From Pteria penguin (Eukaryota > Mollusca > Bivalvia > Pterioida > Pteriidae), in contig CM068586.1 of assembly GCA_035048485.1 (NCBI GenBank), positions 29,311,849 through 29,375,848 on the forward strand: a DNA stretch of 64,000 bases, given 5' to 3'. The stretch's first letter is position 1. Each line of letters opens with the position of its first letter. The notes beneath the pieces were generated by a model. It saw only the letters and a program-made list of their open reading frames with translations. It did no database searches and was not told where the DNA came from. Shown one piece after another: positions 62,564 through 64,000 of this stretch. The position numbers were made by a program, and so were the translations under genes.

Positions 62564-62677
62564 ATGTAATATTAATAGTACATAATCTGTATCTTGTTTT
62601 TATACTGAAATTTTATGATTTTATGTGAAACATTTAAAATGCTTAATTTACATTAAGAGAGAAATATCTGAGAATCA

Positions 62678-62759
62678 TTTTGCCTGTAGAGGATTACAGT
62701 TTATCTGGTGTTAACTTTCTTTGCCTGTAGAGGATTACAGTTTATCTGGTGTTAACTTT
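62678..62759. repeat. Perfect 41-bp tandem duplication in the 3' UTR
   Basis: 62678-62718 and 62719-62759 are identical (TTTGCCTGTAGAGGATTACA, then GTTTATCTGGTGTTAACTTTC). No mismatch between copies, so the duplication is recent. Confidence 0.97.
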
Positions 62760-62804
62760 CCATTACTGAGGTATTCTACTGATTACCAAACACTTTTATC
62801 AGAG

Positions 62805-62910
62805 CACAGGGTTTTCGGCTAGTTGCCCCCCTTCAAATATACCAATATAATAATTATTGGTATATTTGAAGGAGGGAGGGGGGAGGGGGCAACAAACCGA
62901 AAGCCCTGTG
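62805..62910. mobile_element. 106-bp foldback element (hAT-like ends) in the 3' UTR
   Basis: The left end CACAGGGTTTTCGGCTAGTT and right end 'AACAAACCGAAAGCCCTGTG' are inverted. The arms continue through TTGCCCCCCTTCAAATATAC to a small AT loop. ATCAGAG is repeated at 62798-62804 and 62911-62917. CAGGG ends suggest a hAT-like MITE, though a 7-bp rather than 8-bp duplication is seen. The transcript would form a long hairpin here. Confidence 0.8.
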
Positions 62911-63326
62911 ATCAGAGAAATCATCTCAGAAATGTATGATTTATAGAGTTGGTCCATTTAAAAGAGTGAAGTTCTAAATAATTGTTTATTATTTTAGACT
63001 CTTGAAATCTTTTATACATGTTTAAATTTAAGAAACTTGACTTGTTTGAAGACAAATCATGAAAAAGAAAATGGACAAGATTACCTGATAAGTTTGGAGA
63101 AAATAATGATTCTTTATACACAGATATTTGGTGCTATGTTTTCTATGACGATGTCATGTGCTACTTTACTTTTTGTCTTTATCTCCAGTGCTCTATTGCT
63201 GCCCCATTCGTGTTCATATTTAGACATGAAAGTGTTCTGAAGAGAGTGTGTTCTTTTTCCCAGCATTAAGTTGTCTACATATCATGAATATAAGCATTTA
63301 GCGTTTACATGAAGAGAAAAAAAGAA

Positions 63327-63332
63327 ATTAAA
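63327..63332 (+). promoter_or_regulatory. Candidate poly(A) signal ATTAAA for the Tudor gene
   Basis: ATTAAA, the commonest variant of the animal poly(A) hexamer, lies 764 bases after the stop codon. I saw no AATAAA between the stop and this point. Position alone does not prove use. Confidence 0.25.
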
Positions 63333-64000
63333 TGTGTATGTTTTGAAAGTTATTATCATATTTTGTTAGCCAGTACTAGGCAGTCATTTTATCCAGTGAA
63401 TTGTTATAAAGTTTTATTTCCTTTGTGAGATTCAATTTTTCAATGAAAATATTATAAAGTGCAATGAAGTCTTGCTCTCTTTTATGATACTTTGTAGGAT
63501 TTGTGTATGCAGTGTAAAATTATGATTGCCAAGCATAATGTGTGATTTATTGCTTATTCGTTCCCCAACAGTAAAACCGGAGGGAATATAGGTTTCCACT
63601 CTGTCTGTCTGTCTGAGACATTTGGTTTTCTGGCCCTTTTTTACAACAATAGAAGTTACTGCCTTAGAATTTGGTATGTAGCTTTCCTATCAATGAGTTA
63701 CAGATCAAGCTCAAGTTTGGTCATGCGTGACATATTTTTTGGAAGAGTTACAGCGGAAACCAGTGGGGGACATGTATTGCTTCAGCAATACTCAGTATGC
63801 TTATTGCATAATCTATGATTATCATTTGACCGAGGTGGTGGCTGCACCTGATAAGTAATTTATTGCGTGTAACAGAGAAGTAATTTGTTACGTGTAACGT
63901 ACCCGACCGAGTGATGACGAATTTACATGCAAACGTGTACTGTCTCATGAAATCTCAAATCCCATTGTTCATTCTCTCTCCTGAAAAGCAGAAAACCCAC

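Larger units (their letters stand above)
62564..64000 (+). other. 3' UTR and downstream flank of the Tudor gene
   Basis: No coding exon is recognised. An ATTAAA at 63327-63332 is the best poly(A) signal candidate I see in the first 800 bases. The stretch includes a 41-bp tandem duplication and a small foldback element (separate entries). From about 63566 it enters another repeat with a CTGTCTGTCTGTCTGAG run typical of the pearl-like elements in this window. The true transcript end is uncertain. Confidence 0.4.

Noticed and set aside
44572..62563. Exons 7-15 as a separate gene from exons 1-6
   Set aside because: Exon 7 begins at an acceptor in phase 0 matching exon 6, no start codon or promoter is evident before it, and the layout (single Tudor, long C-terminal region) suits one TDRD5-like gene. 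Not formally excluded without transcripts.

Overview
The window looks like a stretch of animal (metazoan) nuclear genome, most likely from a bivalve or other mollusc. Genes are spliced with GT/AG introns. The DNA is AT-rich and full of microsatellites. The introns carry tRNA-derived SINEs ending in AATC/AACC-like tails, and long 'hairpin head + TCCGTC run + ~150-bp tandem cores' elements that resemble the pearl/Helentron-derived repeats of bivalves. The taxon is an inference from this repeat landscape; no marker gene in the window fixes it.

Two protein-coding genes can be supported. The first, on the + strand, fills almost the whole window. It is the 3' portion of a Tudor-domain gene most like TDRD5 (Drosophila tejas), a germline nuage/piRNA-pathway factor. 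I could place 15 exons between 1672 and 62563. All junction phases agree, giving 723 residues. They form one extended Tudor domain (exons 1-6), a Ser/Thr-rich linker, a conserved-looking globular and helical region (exons 7-13), and a long Met/Asn/Leu/Ser-rich low-complexity tail (exons 14-15). The LOTUS domains expected at the N terminus of this family would lie upstream of the window.

The second gene, on the - strand, is nested inside the 33.4-kb intron between Tudor exons 6 and 7. It encodes a RING, two B-box, coiled-coil, NHL-like beta-propeller protein (TRIM-NHL type E3 ubiquitin ligase). Its large exon is 17068-19296. A small - strand open segment 18 kb upstream (37630-37737) has a start codon, a good splice donor and a tandem peptide repeat conserved by synonymous codons. 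It joins in frame to the TRIM exon, so I propose it as the first coding exon.

The rest is intron and 3' UTR. Region by region: 1-11 kb has Tudor exons separated by pearl-like repeats; 11-16 kb has pearl-like DNA and a SINE cluster, including two head-to-head copies at one target sequence; 17-38 kb is the nested TRIM gene, whose own intron holds a ~2.7-kb array of a 75-bp minisatellite, a 461-bp foldback MITE and a 112-bp perfect palindrome; 38-44 kb is tandem arrays and repeat cores; 44-62.6 kb has the C-terminal exons of the Tudor gene, with a Tigger-like element, more pearl-like DNA and minisatellites in the introns; 62.6-64 kb is 3' UTR/flank with a 41-bp duplication and a small foldback element. 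I see no rRNA, functional tRNA, CRISPR or prokaryotic features, and no intact transposase or reverse transcriptase. Many of the longer open frames in the arrays arise because the repeat period is a multiple of three.
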